From positions 275,150 to 339,149 of the forward strand of contig KL370841.1 in NCBI GenBank assembly GCA_000701945.1: 64,000 nt of DNA, read 5' to 3'. A program made the position numbers and the translations under genes. Shown here piece by piece: positions 40,335 through 47,949 of the stretch. The DNA is from Anaerotruncus sp. MC2020 (GTDB lineage Bacteria > Bacillota > Clostridia > Oscillospirales > Ruminococcaceae). The notes under the pieces are model-generated. The model was given only the letters and a program-made list of their open reading frames with translations. It ran no database searches and was not told the DNA's origin. Numbering within the stretch: the first letter of the stretch is position 1; each line of letters starts with the position of its first letter.

Positions 40335-40922
40335 ATGGGAGATAGTAGAGTCAACAAGGGTCACAGCAGATTGATATTGCCGAAGGACTACTGCGTCGTC
40401 GATATCGAGACGACGGGTCTGTCTCTGTCGGACTGCGAGGTGATAGAGCTCTCGGCTGTGAGATACCGACAGCTCAAAAAGATAGACAGCTTTCACACGC
40501 TCGTGAAGCCCGAGAAGGGGATACCCGCTCTCATAACGAACATAACAGGAATAACGAACGAGATGGTCGAGGACGCCCCGCCGATATCCGACGCGATACT
40601 TGACTTCAGCAAATTCATAGGCGAGGATATCCTCGTCGGCTACAATGTCAACTTCGATGTCAATTTCATCTACGACGCACTGCTCGAATGTCACGGGGTG
40701 TATTTCAGGAACGATTTCGTGGACGTGCTGAGATATGTGCGGAAGGCTCTGCCCGAGCTCGAGTGCAAGACGCAGACAAAGGTAGCCTCGTATCTGAAGC
40801 TGCCCGTGAAGGGGGCTCACCGCGCGGACGTGGACTGCGAGATATGCAACGGCATCTACATGAGAATGAGACGAAGAAAAGCCGTGACCGAGTGGACAAA
40901 AGGAGAGGGCGAGAAGAAATGA
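40335..40922 (+). CDS. DnaQ-like 3'-5' exonuclease
   Basis: A 195-residue DEDDh exonuclease. Exo I reads VVDIETTGLS, Exo II YNVNFDVNFI and Exo III HRADVDCE, supplying the four acidic residues and the His. It corresponds to the epsilon/PolC exonuclease domain family; free-standing copies act in proofreading or repair. AAGGAGGAAG precedes the ATG. Overlaps the next gene by 4 bases. Confidence 0.88.
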   Translation: MGDSRVNKGHSRLILPKDYCVVDIETTGLSLSDCEVIELSAVRYRQLKKIDSFHTLVKPEKGIPALITNITGITNEMVEDAPPISDAILDFSKFIGEDILVGYNVNFDVNFIYDALLECHGVYFRNDFVDVLRYVRKALPELECKTQTKVASYLKLPVKGAHRADVDCEICNGIYMRMRRRKAVTEWTKGEGEKK

Positions 40923-41317
40923 GCGGTATTTCCCGCGAGGAGCTTTTGTGCTTTGCAGCTCTGACGTACGGCACCGAGCCCGAATACCTCTGGGAGTCTA
41001 CTCCTGATGCGGCAGTGCTCCGCCACAGCGAGAACCGCAAATGGTACGCTATAATAATGAGGATACCCGCGGACAGGCTCGGGCTGGAGAGCTCCGAGCG
41101 CGTCGACATCGTGAATGTCAAGTGCGGAGCGATGATGACGGGCTCGCTGCTGATGTGCGAGGGGATATTTCCCGCGTATCACATGAACAAGGAGCGGTGG
41201 GTGTCCCTGCTGCTCGGCAGCAGCGCCGACAGAGAGCAGGTAGAGGCGCTCCTGCGGCTCAGCTACGAGAACACTCTCGGCGAGCCGAAGGCAAAACGGC
41301 GGAAGGAACGGATATGA
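40919..41317 (+). CDS. MmcQ/YjbR-family protein
   Basis: A 132-residue protein of the YjbR/CyaY-like fold. The segment TYGTEPEYLWES with a following RHSENRKWYAIIMRI and the late YHMNKERWVSLLL are characteristic. The family binds DNA in some members; its role here is unknown. GGAGAGGG precedes ATG 40919, which overlaps the exonuclease stop. Confidence 0.82.
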   Translation: MSGISREELLCFAALTYGTEPEYLWESTPDAAVLRHSENRKWYAIIMRIPADRLGLESSERVDIVNVKCGAMMTGSLLMCEGIFPAYHMNKERWVSLLLGSSADREQVEALLRLSYENTLGEPKAKRRKERI

Positions 41318-41364
41318 TTCAGGGGAATATCATACGAGCGGCAAGCTGAGTACGGTGCTCTTCT

Positions 41365-41393
41365 TTGACATTTCCCGCAAAATATGTTATAAT
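41365..41393 (+). promoter_or_regulatory. Promoter of the SH3-like lipoprotein gene
   Basis: TTGACA (41365-41370), 17-bp spacer, TATAAT (41388-41393). Confidence 0.8.
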
Positions 41394-41426
41394 GATAGAA
41401 CCAACCTATCTGACAGGAGGTCAAAT

Positions 41427-41834
41427 ATGAGAAAAATTATGATAGCTTTGCTGTGTGCGGCTCTCTGTGCGGGAGCAGTTTCCTGCAACGGCGACGACAA
41501 GCCCGCAAGAAAGCGCTCCACGTCCGTGACGGTGCAGAGCGAGGAGACTACACAGCCCGCTTCCAAGAATGACTACGTCCCCGTGTCTGTGGACGGACTT
41601 GATGTCCTCTACACGGGCTGGATAAAAATGCCGACGGGCAAGGAGTACATCAATATCTTCAATTCGCCCAATGACAAGTACCTCAACGGCTACGCCTACC
41701 CCGATTTCCCTGCTGAGGTCTACAAGGAGGAGGGCGATTGGCTGCTCGTCAAGACAAAGGACGTCGTAGGCTATATCCCCAAGACCAACTTCACGACAGA
41801 GGCTCCCGCAGTAGAGGGTCACGTCGGAAAATAA
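41427..41834 (+). CDS. Lipoprotein with a bacterial SH3-like domain
   Basis: A 135-residue secreted protein. The signal peptide (1-18) ends in AVSC, so Cys19 is the probable lipid attachment site. After a Lys/Ser/Thr linker comes an SH3-like segment (about 75-125: NIFNSPNDKYLNGYAYPDF, EEGDWLLVKTKDVVGYIP). Such domains usually bind peptidoglycan or other cell-wall ligands. ACAGGAGGTC precedes ATG 41427. It is followed after 18 bases by the flavoprotein gene. Confidence 0.75.
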   Translation: MRKIMIALLCAALCAGAVSCNGDDKPARKRSTSVTVQSEETTQPASKNDYVPVSVDGLDVLYTGWIKMPTGKEYINIFNSPNDKYLNGYAYPDFPAEVYKEEGDWLLVKTKDVVGYIPKTNFTTEAPAVEGHVGK

Positions 41835-41852
41835 CGGAAAGAGGTAAAACAA

Positions 41853-43010
41853 ATGAACAACGTAACAAAAGACATCTTCTACATCGGAGTAAACGACCGC
41901 GAGCTCGACCTTTTCGAGGGACAGTACGACGTGCCTAACGGCATGGCGTATAACTCCTATATGATAGCCGATGAAAAAATAGCCGTGCTCGATACGGTCG
42001 ACAAGAACTTCTCCGAGCAGTGGCTCGCCAACCTCAAGGAAGCTCTCGGCGGCAGACAGCCCGACTACCTCATAGTCCAGCACGTCGAGCCCGACCACTC
42101 CGCAAATATCGGCGCTTTCCTCAAGGAGTTCCCGAATGCGGCTGTAGTCGGCAACGCCAAGACATTCGCTTTCATTTCCGCTTTCTATCCCGACATCGAG
42201 ATAAAGAACGCCCTCACCGTCAAGGACGGCGACAAGCTCTCGCTCGGCAGACACGAGCTGAGCTTCACATTTGCTCCCATGGTACACTGGCCCGAGGTCA
42301 TGATGACCTACGACAGCACCGACAAGGTGTTCTTCTCCGCTGACGCGTTCGGCAAGTTCGGGGCGCTCGACGCTGACGAGGACTGGGCTTGCGAGGCAAG
42401 ACGCTACTACTTCGGTATCGTCGGCAAGTACGGCGTGCAGGTGCAGGGATTGCTGAAGAAGGCGGCGGCGCTCGATATCAGCATCATCTGCCCGCTCCAC
42501 GGACCTGTGCTCACCGAAAACCTCGGCTATTATCTCGGCCTGTACAATACGTGGTCGAGCTACGGCGTAGAGTCCGAGGGCGTGTTTATCGCCTACACCT
42601 CCGTTTACGGCAATACAAAGCAGGCTGCGGAGCTCCTGCGTGAGAAGCTCCTTGCTAAGGGCTGCCCGAAGGTCGCTATAGCGGACCTCGCGCGCGAGGA
42701 CATGGCTGAGTCGGTCGAGGACGGCTTCCGCTACGGCAAGCTGGTGCTCGCGACCACGACCTACAACGGCGAGGTGTTCCCGTTCATGAACCAGTACATC
42801 GACTGGCTCATCGAGAGGAACTATCAGAACCGCACTATCGGTATCATCGAGAACGGCACGTGGGCTCCCACGGCTGCGAGGGTGATAAAGGCAAAGTTTG
42901 AGAAGTCGAAGAACATCACGTGGCTCGATACGACCGTGACGATAAAGGCTGCGCTCAGTGCCGAGAGCACCGCGCAGATAGAGGCTATGGCTGACGAGCT
43001 GATGAAATAA
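41853..43010 (+). CDS. fprA: FprA-type diiron flavoprotein
   Basis: A 385-residue A-type flavoprotein that reduces O2 and/or NO. The N-terminal metallo-beta-lactamase-like domain has the diiron motif VQHVEPDHS (His77, Glu79, Asp81, His82) and later His ligands (MVHWPE, CPLHGP); the C-terminal flavodoxin domain starts at about 245 with FIAYTSVYGNTKQAAELL. Normal length for the family. It likely protects this anaerobe from oxygen or nitric oxide. AAAGAGGT precedes the ATG. Confidence 0.93.
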   Translation: MNNVTKDIFYIGVNDRELDLFEGQYDVPNGMAYNSYMIADEKIAVLDTVDKNFSEQWLANLKEALGGRQPDYLIVQHVEPDHSANIGAFLKEFPNAAVVGNAKTFAFISAFYPDIEIKNALTVKDGDKLSLGRHELSFTFAPMVHWPEVMMTYDSTDKVFFSADAFGKFGALDADEDWACEARRYYFGIVGKYGVQVQGLLKKAAALDISIICPLHGPVLTENLGYYLGLYNTWSSYGVESEGVFIAYTSVYGNTKQAAELLREKLLAKGCPKVAIADLAREDMAESVEDGFRYGKLVLATTTYNGEVFPFMNQYIDWLIERNYQNRTIGIIENGTWAPTAARVIKAKFEKSKNITWLDTTVTIKAALSAESTAQIEAMADELMK

Positions 43011-43058
43011 GCAAAGGCGGGGAAGGGGCAAGCAGCCTGATTTCCCGCTTTTTTTTGC

Positions 43059-43100
43059 GGGGCTCTGCCCCACACCCTGTCGGGGGACAGAGTCCCCCGA
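43059..43100. repeat. Two perfect hairpins of the GGGGAC family
   Basis: GGGGC-TCT-GCCCC (43059-43071) and TCGGGGGAC-AGA-GTCCCCCGA (43080-43100), matching the style of the four hairpins at 35597-35687. Confidence 0.7.
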
Positions 43101-43184
43101 GCCCCCAGCTTCGTTGCCGCTTGCTTCGCGCGCTTACTCTGTACAAACGGCATAGTCTGCTTTCGGTGGGAAGCAATATCAAAA

Positions 43185-43280
43185 ACAAAGCCTTTTATTT
43201 TCCAAAGCCAGCCGTCGATGGACGGCGAAGAAGAAGCAAAAGTCGGCAAATGGGGGTTAGGAGAGGAAGGGGAGCGCGAG
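43185..43280. repeat. 95-bp dispersed repeat, copy 2
   Basis: Closely matches 227-321: both contain GCCAGCCGT, GGACGGCGAAGAA, GCAAAAGTC, GCAAATGGGGGT and AGGAGAGGAAGGGGAGCGCG in the same order. It lies just before the promoter of the antiporter gene. The 354-bp gap holds no gene. Confidence 0.75.
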
Positions 43281-43282
43281 GC

Positions 43283-43311
43283 TTGCATTTTCGGTTCCGA
43301 TGTGCTATAAT
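43283..43311 (+). promoter_or_regulatory. Promoter of the antiporter gene
   Basis: TTGCAT (43283-43288), 17-bp spacer, TATAAT (43306-43311). Confidence 0.7.
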
Positions 43312-43364
43312 ATCAGACGGAGAGCCCGAGGCTCTCTTTATTTTCGTGAAAGGGAATGAGATAA

Positions 43365-44555
43365 TTGGATACTATTGACATTCTCCGCGACCTCGCTGTG
43401 ATAGTGGTATGCGCAAAGTTCTTCGGTCTGCTCGCGCGGAAGCTGAAAGCGCCTATGGTCGTCGGAGAGATAATCGCGGGACTCGTCATCGGACCGTGTC
43501 TGCTGAACGTCGTCAAGCCTACCGAGTTCATCAGCATGATGGCGGAGATAGGCGTCGTACTCATCATGTTCTCCGCGGGACTTGAGACGAATTTGCAGGA
43601 GCTCAAAAAATCGGGACTTGCCGCCTTCATCATCGCGTGCGTAGGAGTCCTCGTGCCGCTCGTCGGAGGCAGTCTCCTCTATATGGGTATGTACGGCTTC
43701 GCGGCAGTCGGCACCGACCACTTCTTCAAAGCCGTTTTCATCGGCAGTATCATGACCGCGACCTCGGTCGGCATAACGGTCGAGGTGCTGAAGGAAATGG
43801 GACACCTCCAAAGCCGCGTCGGGCAGACGATACTCAGCGCCGCTATCATCGACGACATCATCGGCATCATCGTGCTGACCTTCGTCCTCGGCTTCAAGGA
43901 CCCCGACAGCAACACCCTCCTCGTGACGGGCAAGATAGTGCTGTTTCTTGTGCTGTCGGTCATACTCGGCTACATATTCTACAAGCTGTTCAAGTGGTAC
44001 GACGAGAAGCACTCGCACACGCGCCGCATACCGATAATAGCTATCGGACTCTGCCTCGTCATGGCGTTCGTTGCCGAGAAATACTTCGGCATCGCCGACA
44101 TCACGGGCGCATACATCGCGGGCATAATCCTCTGCAACACCCGCGATGCCGAGTACATCGACCGCAGGGTCAGCATCAACGGTTATATGTTCTTCGCGCC
44201 GATGTTCTTCGTCGGTATCGGACTCAAGACCGATTTCAGCGGAGTTGACACAAGCATGATACTCTTCTCGGTCGGATTCGTTGTCGTGGCTCTGCTGAGC
44301 AAGATAATCGGCTGCGGACTTGTCTCAAAGTGCTTCGGCTACAGGTGGACGGACTGCCTGAAAATAGGCGTCGGCATGATGACCCGCGGAGAGGTCGCGC
44401 TCATCATCACGAACAAGGGGCTCGGGCTCGGCATCATCGACTCGTCCTACTTCACGGCGGTGATACTGCTGATAATCGTGTCGAGCATCGTCACTCCCGT
44501 GCTGCTGAAGCTGCTGTTCAACAAATACCCCGAGCAGACTGCAAAGACTGCATGA
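43365..44555 (+). CDS. Cation:proton antiporter (CPA2/KefB family)
   Basis: A 396-residue membrane protein with about twelve segments and the CPA2 features GEIIAGLVIGPCLL, the discontinuous helix region SVGITVEVLKEMG, and the Asp pair IIDDIIGIIVL. It lacks the C-terminal RCK/TrkA-N domain of KefB, so nucleotide gating is not expected. Start is TTG at 43365 after an AAAGGG site. Predicted to exchange Na+ or K+ for protons. The MATE gene follows after 24 bases. Confidence 0.88.
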   Translation: MDTIDILRDLAVIVVCAKFFGLLARKLKAPMVVGEIIAGLVIGPCLLNVVKPTEFISMMAEIGVVLIMFSAGLETNLQELKKSGLAAFIIACVGVLVPLVGGSLLYMGMYGFAAVGTDHFFKAVFIGSIMTATSVGITVEVLKEMGHLQSRVGQTILSAAIIDDIIGIIVLTFVLGFKDPDSNTLLVTGKIVLFLVLSVILGYIFYKLFKWYDEKHSHTRRIPIIAIGLCLVMAFVAEKYFGIADITGAYIAGIILCNTRDAEYIDRRVSINGYMFFAPMFFVGIGLKTDFSGVDTSMILFSVGFVVVALLSKIIGCGLVSKCFGYRWTDCLKIGVGMMTRGEVALIITNKGLGLGIIDSSYFTAVILLIIVSSIVTPVLLKLLFNKYPEQTAKTA

Positions 44556-44579
44556 CCGTGACTGCGGACAGGTGATGCT

Positions 44580-45938
44580 ATGACGGAAAACAAGGAAGAC
44601 AAGCGAATTTACGTCCTCAGTCAGGAGAAGCCCGCAAAGGCGGTCATAAAAATGGGCGTGCCGCTCATCGCGGGTATGATGATAATGGTGCTGTACAACT
44701 TCGTCGACACCTTCTTCATCGGGCTCATGCGCGACGACTATCAGCTCGCGGCGGTCAACCTCGCGTACCCCGTGATGATGATATCGGTCGCTGTATCGAA
44801 CATGGTCGGCGCGGGAGCATCGTCGCTCATCGCGCGCAGCCTCGGAGCAGGGGACAGGGAAAAGGCGTGCCACACCGTGACTGTAGGATTTGCGCTGACG
44901 GTGCTCAACAGCTGTATAGTCGCGGGTGCGGGAGTGGCATTTCTCCCGCAGATAGTGCGGCTGCTCGGCGCAAAGAGCAACACCTTCGGCTTCACGAAGC
45001 AGTACGTGCTGATTATCCTGCTCGGCAGCGTCTTCACTATGGGCAGCTACACATTCGGGCAGCTTCTCAGGAGCGAGGGCTCGGTCAAGCACTCTATCGC
45101 GGGCATGATAGCGGGCACGGTGACGAACATCGTCCTCGACCCCGTGTTCATATTCCTCCTCGGCATGGAGATACGCGGAGCGGCGCTCGCGACCATACTC
45201 GGCAACGCCGTCAGCATGGGCATATCGCTGTGTTTCTACGTCAGCGGCAGAACTATCCTGCGCCCGAGCGTGAGGTACATCCGCCCTACGTGGGAGATAC
45301 TGCTGGAGATATTCTGGGTCGGCATACCCGCGACCCTCGAGACGCTCCTTACCTCCGCCGCCTACATCATCAACAACAACCTCGCCGTCGCATACGGGGA
45401 GATGACCGTCACTGCAATGGGCGTCGCGCAGAAGATACTCTCGCTCGGAAACTACGTATATCAGGGCTTTGCGGCGGGTACTCAGCCGCTCATGGGCTAT
45501 AACTACGGCGCAAAGAATTACTCGCGCATGATGAGCGTGCTCCGCGCGGGCATACTGACAGTGAGCGCCGTGGAGCTCTGCATAATGGCGGTGTTCGGCA
45601 TATTTGCGCCGCTGCTCATCGGCATATTCTCCGATACGCCCGAGGTCATATCCACGGGCAGCAGGGTGCTCCGCACGCTGATGTGCATACTCCCGTTCGT
45701 GGGAGCGGTCTCCATGAGCCGTATGTCGTTCCAAGCCATGGGCAAGCCCGTTTACGCCTTTGCGATAACACTGGTTCGGCAGCTGATACTGTACGTGCCG
45801 CTGCTGCTGATACTGGACTGCGTCTTCGGCTTCGGAGGCATGATATGGGCGCAGCCGATAACGGAGGTCATCATGATGGCGGCGTCCGTCGGACTGCTGT
45901 ATTTCATCATAAGATGCGAACAGAAAAAGAGCTCTTAG
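44580..45938 (+). CDS. MATE-family efflux transporter
   Basis: A 452-residue protein with twelve membrane segments in two similar halves; typical MATE segments are PLIAGMMIMVLYNFVDTFFIG near the N terminus and GVAQKILSLGNYVYQGFAAG in the second half. It exports cationic drugs or metabolites using an ion gradient. AGGTGATG lies before ATG 44580. It is probably co-transcribed with the antiporter, which could supply the driving gradient (inference). Confidence 0.9.
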   Translation: MTENKEDKRIYVLSQEKPAKAVIKMGVPLIAGMMIMVLYNFVDTFFIGLMRDDYQLAAVNLAYPVMMISVAVSNMVGAGASSLIARSLGAGDREKACHTVTVGFALTVLNSCIVAGAGVAFLPQIVRLLGAKSNTFGFTKQYVLIILLGSVFTMGSYTFGQLLRSEGSVKHSIAGMIAGTVTNIVLDPVFIFLLGMEIRGAALATILGNAVSMGISLCFYVSGRTILRPSVRYIRPTWEILLEIFWVGIPATLETLLTSAAYIINNNLAVAYGEMTVTAMGVAQKILSLGNYVYQGFAAGTQPLMGYNYGAKNYSRMMSVLRAGILTVSAVELCIMAVFGIFAPLLIGIFSDTPEVISTGSRVLRTLMCILPFVGAVSMSRMSFQAMGKPVYAFAITLVRQLILYVPLLLILDCVFGFGGMIWAQPITEVIMMAASVGLLYFIIRCEQKKSS

Positions 45939-45950
45939 GAGCTCTTTTTT
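45924..45950 (+). terminator. Terminator overlapping the MATE stop codon
   Basis: AAAAAGAGCTC/GAGCTCTTTTT stem with loop TTAG, followed by more T; the stop codon is in the loop. Confidence 0.85.
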
Positions 45951-46041
45951 TCGTGAATCTCCGCGCGGTAAACTATATCGTTTGCAGACGGCGCACATAA
46001 TGCGTCACTAAGTGAGAAGTTGAATAAAAATCAAAAAAAGG

Positions 46042-46070
46042 TTGCTATTTTTTTGTTTATGTGTTATAAT
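46042..46070 (+). promoter_or_regulatory. Promoter of the soluble EAL gene
   Basis: TTGCTA (46042-46047), 17-bp spacer, TATAAT (46065-46070). Confidence 0.65.
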
Positions 46071-46150
46071 TAAAGTGTCCTCAACAACCTCCTTCAGGCG
46101 GTTGTTGCCCAGACATTGAACAATTATCAGCCGTGAAGGGAGGCTTAGAT

Positions 46151-47854
46151 ATGAACCTTGTACCGAGCGACAGATTCTATGCGCTGTTTGAGCAGATGGT
46201 AGAGGAAATGAACAACATAGAGAATTTCGACCGTGACCGCTTCGTCGCCATACTGACTCAGCTCTCGGAGATGTTCCGCATATCAAAGGGTGTGACGGAG
46301 TTCTATACGAACGAGAATAAGGAAAAAATAGGCGAGGGCGAGATAATTATCGACTACGACAACGGCAAGGGCGGTCCTGCTATAATATATCACCGAATCG
46401 TTACAAAATCACAGGCAGTTATCAAGGGCACTATCTACCGCGCCGAGGACGAGGAGCCTCTCTCGGAGTGCGACCTCAAGCGCCTCGACCTCATCGTGCT
46501 CCAGCTGCTGAGCTTCGTTGCGAGGAACAGGCTTGCCTCGGCGATAGAGGCGCTCGGCTTCTACGATGACTTCGGCTATAAGAACCGCCGCGCCTTCTTC
46601 CGACAGGTCGAGAACCTCTACGGACAGAACAAGCTGAACGGCAATTATTCGGCGCTGATGATGAATATGCGCCATTTTTCGATAATAAATCAGGACATCG
46701 GACGCTCGAACGGCGACATTGTCCTGCGCAACTTCTACAAGCTGCTCTCGGCGATAGCCGACACCGACGGCATCGTCAGCCGACTCGGCGGAGACAGCTT
46801 CATCGCTCTGCTGCGCAACGAGCTGGTCGAGCACATAACGTCGATACTGCGCGGAGTGCCGATATACTACGACAGAGAGAACGAGAAGCGCGTGCTTGTC
46901 TCGGCGAGCGCGGGAATATACCATATCCCCGAGGATTTCACGTTCGAGAACGCCAGCGATATCATGGATAAGATACTCAGCGCGTATCAGTCCGCAAAGC
47001 GTCCTGGCAACGAGTCCATCACCTACTACAGCGAGAATATGCTGAAGAAAAAGGACAATGATATGCGCATTATGCAGCTCTTTGAGCCTGCTATCAGCAA
47101 GAAGGAATTCAAGGTGTTCTATCAGCCGAAGGTCGACGTCGAGACTGGCGAGGTCATCGGTGCGGAGGCTCTCTGCCGCTGGATTCACGGCGACGACATC
47201 ATCTCTCCCGCTGAATTTATCCCCGTCCTTGAGCAGGGCAACGACATCTGCCGCCTTGATTTCTATATCCTCGACGTAGTTTGCTCGGATATACGCAGGT
47301 GGCTCGACGCGTGCATAGAGCCCGTCCGCACGTCGGTCAATCTCTCGCGTAAGCACCTCGTCGATATCGACCTGCTTCAGCACATCATCGACATCATCGA
47401 CTCCCACAACGTGCCGCACCAGTACATCGAGATAGAGCTGACCGAGACTACCACCGACGTAGAGTTCCGCGTGCTGAAGCGCGTAGTCAGCGGCTTGCAG
47501 GAGCTCGGGATATACACCTCCGTCGACGACTTCGGAATGGGCTATTCGTCGCTGAACCTCATCCGCGAGATACCGTGGAACGTGCTGAAGATAGACCGCT
47601 GTTTCCTTCCCGCTGACGACGAGAACGAATCGAGCGTAACGAGTCTGATGTACCGTCACGTTGTAGCAATGGCGCTGGATATCGGACTTGAATGCATAAC
47701 CGAGGGCGTTGAGACGACGAAGCAGATAGAGATACTCCGTGCGAACCACTGTCGGTACGCGCAGGGCTACATCTTCGACAAGCCCCTCCCGCGCGACCGC
47801 TTCGAGAAGATACTGAATATGCACAGATACGACCTCGAAGAGATACTGAAATAA
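46151..47854 (+). CDS. c-di-GMP phosphodiesterase with degenerate GGDEF (soluble)
   Basis: A 567-residue protein: N-terminal region without membrane segments (about 1-130), a GGDEF domain (about 140-290) in which the active-site motif is SRLGGDSFIALL, so it is not expected to make c-di-GMP, and an EAL domain (about 315-560). The EAL domain keeps GAEALCRW, TSVNLSRKHL, IEIELTETT, VDDFGMGYSSL, LKIDRCFL and ITEGVETTKQ, a full catalytic set, so it should hydrolyse c-di-GMP. ATG 46151 has GGGAGG 8 bases upstream. It converges on a membrane-bound relative. Confidence 0.88.
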   Translation: MNLVPSDRFYALFEQMVEEMNNIENFDRDRFVAILTQLSEMFRISKGVTEFYTNENKEKIGEGEIIIDYDNGKGGPAIIYHRIVTKSQAVIKGTIYRAEDEEPLSECDLKRLDLIVLQLLSFVARNRLASAIEALGFYDDFGYKNRRAFFRQVENLYGQNKLNGNYSALMMNMRHFSIINQDIGRSNGDIVLRNFYKLLSAIADTDGIVSRLGGDSFIALLRNELVEHITSILRGVPIYYDRENEKRVLVSASAGIYHIPEDFTFENASDIMDKILSAYQSAKRPGNESITYYSENMLKKKDNDMRIMQLFEPAISKKEFKVFYQPKVDVETGEVIGAEALCRWIHGDDIISPAEFIPVLEQGNDICRLDFYILDVVCSDIRRWLDACIEPVRTSVNLSRKHLVDIDLLQHIIDIIDSHNVPHQYIEIELTETTTDVEFRVLKRVVSGLQELGIYTSVDDFGMGYSSLNLIREIPWNVLKIDRCFLPADDENESSVTSLMYRHVVAMALDIGLECITEGVETTKQIEILRANHCRYAQGYIFDKPLPRDRFEKILNMHRYDLEEILK

Positions 47855-47858
47855 AAGC

Positions 47859-47948
47859 GAGGGCTTGACAGTAAAGCGGTCAAGCCCTCTCGGTAACTAT
47901 TCACTTAAAAAGCCATAAAGAAGCTCCTGCTTCCTTATGGCTTTTTTG
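47859..47948. terminator. Tandem terminators between convergent EAL genes
   Basis: First hairpin GAGGGCTTGAC/GTCAAGCCCTC (47859-47889); second, bidirectional, AAAAAGCCATAA...GAAGC/GCTTC...TTATGGCTTTTTT (47907-47948). Confidence 0.85.
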
Positions 47949-47949
47949 C